Source: Myxococcales bacterium (GTDB lineage Bacteria > Myxococcota_A > Polyangia > Polyangiales > JADJMO01). From it: a stretch of DNA of 7,734 nt. A model generated the notes under the pieces. The model ran no database searches, had not been told where the DNA came from, and was given only the letters and a program-made list of their open reading frames with translations. Each line of letters starts with the position of its first letter. The stretch's first letter is position 1. A program made the position numbers and the translations under genes. Location of the stretch: the NCBI GenBank assembly GCA_021783935.1, contig JAJXTK010000303.1, positions 1 through 7,734 on the forward strand, written 5' to 3'. This document shows positions 5,559-7,734 of this stretch, in pieces.

Positions 5559-6992
5559 ATGGCCCTCTCCGAGCTCCCCCCCGCACTCGACGAAGGCGGC
5601 GAACCTGGCGCCGAAATGCCGATGCTTCGCATGCCGCCGCCAGGCCCGATGTCGCGCGCCTGGCTCGGTCGGCTGCAAGGGGTCGACGCGCCGTGGACCG
5701 ACGCGCGTCGCGCGCGGCGCGCGAACCTCCTCGGCTTCGATCAGCCGCCGATCGTCATCGCGACCGCCAAGGGGGCCAACGTCTTCGACCTCGACGGCAA
5801 CCGCTTCGTCGACTACGCCGCGGCGTTCGGCGCGGCGCTGGTCGGCCACGGCAACACGCGCGTGATGCGTACGCTCGAGATGCAGCTCGAGCGCACGATG
5901 TTCGGCCTCGGCGACGTCTACCCGACCGACGCCAAGATCGGCCTCACCGAGCGCCTGGCGCGCCTGTTCCCCGAGCCGGGGGCGCGCGTGATGTTCGGGC
6001 TCTCGGGCTCGGACGCCATCGACGCAGCGATGAAGACGGCGCTGCTCGCCACGGGGCGGCCGGGAATCCTCGCGTTCGAGGGCTCCTACCACGGGCTCGG
6101 GACCGGCCCGCTCGCGACGCTGGGCCTGCGCCCCGAGTTCCGCCTCCCCTTCGCGCCGCACCTCACGCCCCACGTGCGCTTCGCCCCCTACCCGCGCGCG
6201 CCACGGCGCGACGGGACGGGCGGCGACTCGCTCGATGGCGCGCTGGCGGCGGTCGACGACGCCTGCAAGACGGGTGAGATCGGCGCCGTGCTCGTCGAGC
6301 CGATCCAAGGGCGCGGCGGCGTCGTCGTGCCGCCGGAGGGGTTCCTCGCCGGCGTGCGGGAGATCTGCACGCGCACCGGCACGCTCCTCGTCGCGGACGA
6401 GATCTGGACGGGGCTCGGCCGCTCGGGCGCGCTGCTCAGGAGCGTCGAAGACGGCGCCGTGCCCGACCTCGTGTGCCTCGGCAAGGGGCTCGGCGGCGGC
6501 GTTCCGATCAGCGCCTGCCTCGGAAAGGGCTCCGTGATGGACGCGTGGCGCACGCCGAAGGGGCGCGCCGTGCCGCGCGAGGAGCAGGAGGAGCAGCCGC
6601 ACGGCGAGGCGATCCACACCTCGACCTACGCCGGCAATCCGCTCGCCTGCGCGGCGGCGATCGCGATGCTCGACACGATCATCGGCAACAAGCTCGTCCA
6701 GCGCGCGCGCGACGAAGGGGCCGCGTTCCGCGACGCGCTCTCGGCGGCGCTCGGCGACGGCACGCGGGTGACCGACGTGCGCGGGCGCGGGTTCATGATC
6801 GGCGTCGAGGTCGAAGGGGGCGCGCGGCGCGGGCTCGGCCTGATGCACGATCTGCTGCAGAAGGGCTACCTCGTGCTCACCGGCGGTCGCGGGGACGTGC
6901 TCACGCTCACCCCGCCTCTGAACATCGCCAAGGGGCTGCTCGACGCGTTCGCCGAGACGCTCGCGGAGCTCGCCCGCCTGCGCGAGCCGTGA
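5559..6992 (+). CDS. PLP-dependent class III aminotransferase (acetylornithine/GABA/GSA-type fold), substrate unknown
   Basis: This is a 477-residue fold-type I, class III transaminase that moves an amino group between an amine or omega-amino donor and a keto or aldehyde acceptor. Visible signatures are FDLDGNRFVDYAAAFG (76-91), LSGSDAIDAAMKTA (148-161) for cofactor phosphate, FEGSYHG (173-179) for the ring-stacking aromatic, VLVEPIQGRGG (244-254), VADEIWTGLGRSG (278-290) with Asp280, LGKGLGGGVP (307-316) with Schiff-base Lys309, TSTYAGNPLACAAA (353-366) with Thr355, and RGRGFMIGVE (408-417). All key residues are present, so it should be active. Odd points are a roughly 60-residue N-terminal arm rich in Pro and Met, and a charged segment of about 20 residues (331-350) lengthening the Lys309-Thr355 distance to 46, against 29 in E. 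coli GabT (Lys268-Thr297). It overlaps the LuxE-like gene by 4 nt, which points away from arginine or GABA metabolism. Exact substrate cannot be read from sequence. Confidence 0.95.
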   Translation: MALSELPPALDEGGEPGAEMPMLRMPPPGPMSRAWLGRLQGVDAPWTDARRARRANLLGFDQPPIVIATAKGANVFDLDGNRFVDYAAAFGAALVGHGNTRVMRTLEMQLERTMFGLGDVYPTDAKIGLTERLARLFPEPGARVMFGLSGSDAIDAAMKTALLATGRPGILAFEGSYHGLGTGPLATLGLRPEFRLPFAPHLTPHVRFAPYPRAPRRDGTGGDSLDGALAAVDDACKTGEIGAVLVEPIQGRGGVVVPPEGFLAGVREICTRTGTLLVADEIWTGLGRSGALLRSVEDGAVPDLVCLGKGLGGGVPISACLGKGSVMDAWRTPKGRAVPREEQEEQPHGEAIHTSTYAGNPLACAAAIAMLDTIIGNKLVQRARDEGAAFRDALSAALGDGTRVTDVRGRGFMIGVEVEGGARRGLGLMHDLLQKGYLVLTGGRGDVLTLTPPLNIAKGLLDAFAETLAELARLREP

Positions 6993-7734
6993 GCGAGGCG
7001 ACCTCCGACGCGATCCGCGAGGGGGACGCGCTGCACGCGCGCGTGCGACGCGCCATCGCTGGCGAGGGCGAGCCCTTCGACCCCATCGCGCGCGCCCTCG
7101 CGTGTCATCAGGCGCGCTTCAGCGAGGGGTACGCGCGCATGTGCGCGGCGCGCGGCGTCGATCCGTCGTCGTCGCCGCTCGGGGCGTTGCCCGCCGTGCC
7201 GACCGACGCGTTCAAGCTCGCGCGCGTCGCGACCTTCCCCGCGGCGCTCGACGTCGCGGTGTTCAGGACCTCGGGCACGACCGTCGGCGCGCGCGGCGCG
7301 CACCCGATGCGCACGCTCGAGACCTACCACGCGGCGGCCGTCGCGTGGGCGCGCAGCACGCTGTTCGCGCCGTTCCTCGAGGCGGCCGTGGCGCCGTCGA
7401 TCGTGGCGCTCGCGCCGTCGGCCGCGCGCGCCCCCGATTCGTCGCTCTCGCGCATGATGGCGTGGTTCGTCGAGGAGCTCGGCGCCCCGGGCTCCCTCTT
7501 CGCGGCCGTCGATGATCTCGACGCGGTAGAGCGCGCGCTCGAGGCGGTCGCCGCTGCGCCGCGGCCTGCGCTGGTCATGGGTGCGGCGTTCGCGTTCGTG
7601 CACCTGCTCGATCGGCTCGGCGGACGCGCCGTGCCGCTCCCCGGCGGCTCGCGCCTCATGCAGAGCGGCGGCTTCAATGGGCGCTTGCGGTCGCTCGAGG
7701 GGGGGGGGCTGCGCCGCGAGCTCGCGCGGGCGTT
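6989..7734 (+). CDS. LuxE-type acyl-protein synthetase family enzyme, N-terminal part (cut by window edge)
   Basis: LuxE-family enzymes activate a carboxylic acid with ATP as acyl-adenylate and, in luminous bacteria, take the acyl group onto a Cys to hand it to the LuxC reductase. The 248 visible residues show PTDAFKLARVA (71-81), the adenylate-forming loop VFRTSGTTVGARGAH (91-105), then YHAAAVAW, LVMGAAFAFVHLLDRL (195-210) and GGSRLMQSGGFNGR (219-232). The layout is typical of this family. Family members, as I recall, often carry Lys in the GGxKG turn, where Asn230 is seen here. The C-terminal part, including the acyl-accepting Cys, is outside. GTG at 6989 is the start and overlaps the aminotransferase TGA as GTGA, so translation is coupled. 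The frame is open to the edge. A distant phenylacetate-CoA-ligase-like enzyme is an alternative. No luciferase gene is visible, so bioluminescence is not implied. Confidence 0.82.
   Translation, partial: MSEATSDAIREGDALHARVRRAIAGEGEPFDPIARALACHQARFSEGYARMCAARGVDPSSSPLGALPAVPTDAFKLARVATFPAALDVAVFRTSGTTVGARGAHPMRTLETYHAAAVAWARSTLFAPFLEAAVAPSIVALAPSAARAPDSSLSRMMAWFVEELGAPGSLFAAVDDLDAVERALEAVAAAPRPALVMGAAFAFVHLLDRLGGRAVPLPGGSRLMQSGGFNGRLRSLEGGGLRRELARA
7699..7708 (+). repeat. Run of ten G residues inside the LuxE-like gene
   Basis: Ten consecutive G encode the end of Glu and three Gly codons (237-240). As printed, the frame continues to the window edge, but a one-base gain or loss here would truncate or shift the enzyme. 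The run could be a slippage site or a sequencing or assembly weak point. Confidence 0.9.

Noticed and set aside
5514..6848. A 444-residue minus-strand frame over the aminotransferase
   Set aside because: It is compositionally a shadow (Arg/Ala/His-rich) and lies opposite a gene with all catalytic motifs intact.
6989..7734. A bioluminescence (lux) operon
   Set aside because: Only a LuxE-family member is seen; the neighbour is an aminotransferase and no luciferase or LuxC is in the window.
1..7734. CRISPR array, insertion sequence, prophage or toxin-antitoxin genes
   Set aside because: No regularly spaced repeats, transposase motifs, terminal inverted repeats or matching gene pairs were seen on reading both strands.

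Overview
The window is GC-rich (roughly 70% by eye), and nearly every codon ends in G or C. Long open antisense frames, gene-dense layout, small Ala/Ser-rich lipoproteins and a NusA N-terminus of deltaproteobacterial character suggest a myxobacterium, probably of the Polyangiales (Sorangium/Sandaracinus-like). The taxonomic placement is an inference from composition and protein style, not a database match.

Layout, left to right. (1) Minus strand, 1-1066: the start of the conserved rimP-nusA transcription/translation operon, with nusA cut by the window edge and overlapping the rimP stop. Ahead of rimP (about 1090-1195, minus strand) lie a candidate promoter, a 7-bp hairpin and a hairpin followed by eight U residues. 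Together these look like an attenuator leader. (2) 1255-2266: two small, apparently unrelated exported or lipoprotein genes that converge on a GC hairpin. (3) 2398-3900: a complete glycerol kinase (glpK), divergent from the second lipoprotein gene and without other glycerol genes beside it. (4) 4019 to the right edge, plus strand: four tightly packed genes. They are a UPF0158-family protein with a long C-terminal tail, an unrecognised exported helical protein, a PLP-dependent class III aminotransferase and a LuxE-type acyl-protein synthetase that runs off the window.

How they work together: RimP (30S maturation) and NusA (RNA polymerase pausing, termination and antitermination) are housekeeping. 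GlpK feeds glycerol into glycerol-3-phosphate. The most interesting set is the right-hand cluster. The aminotransferase and the LuxE-like enzyme overlap by 4 nt and are surely co-translated. This pairs carboxylate activation by adenylation with a transamination step, as would be expected in an unassigned amine- or amino-lipid or secondary metabolite pathway continuing beyond the window. No tRNA, rRNA, CRISPR array, insertion sequence or phage gene was seen. All intergenic gaps are shorter than 300 bases.
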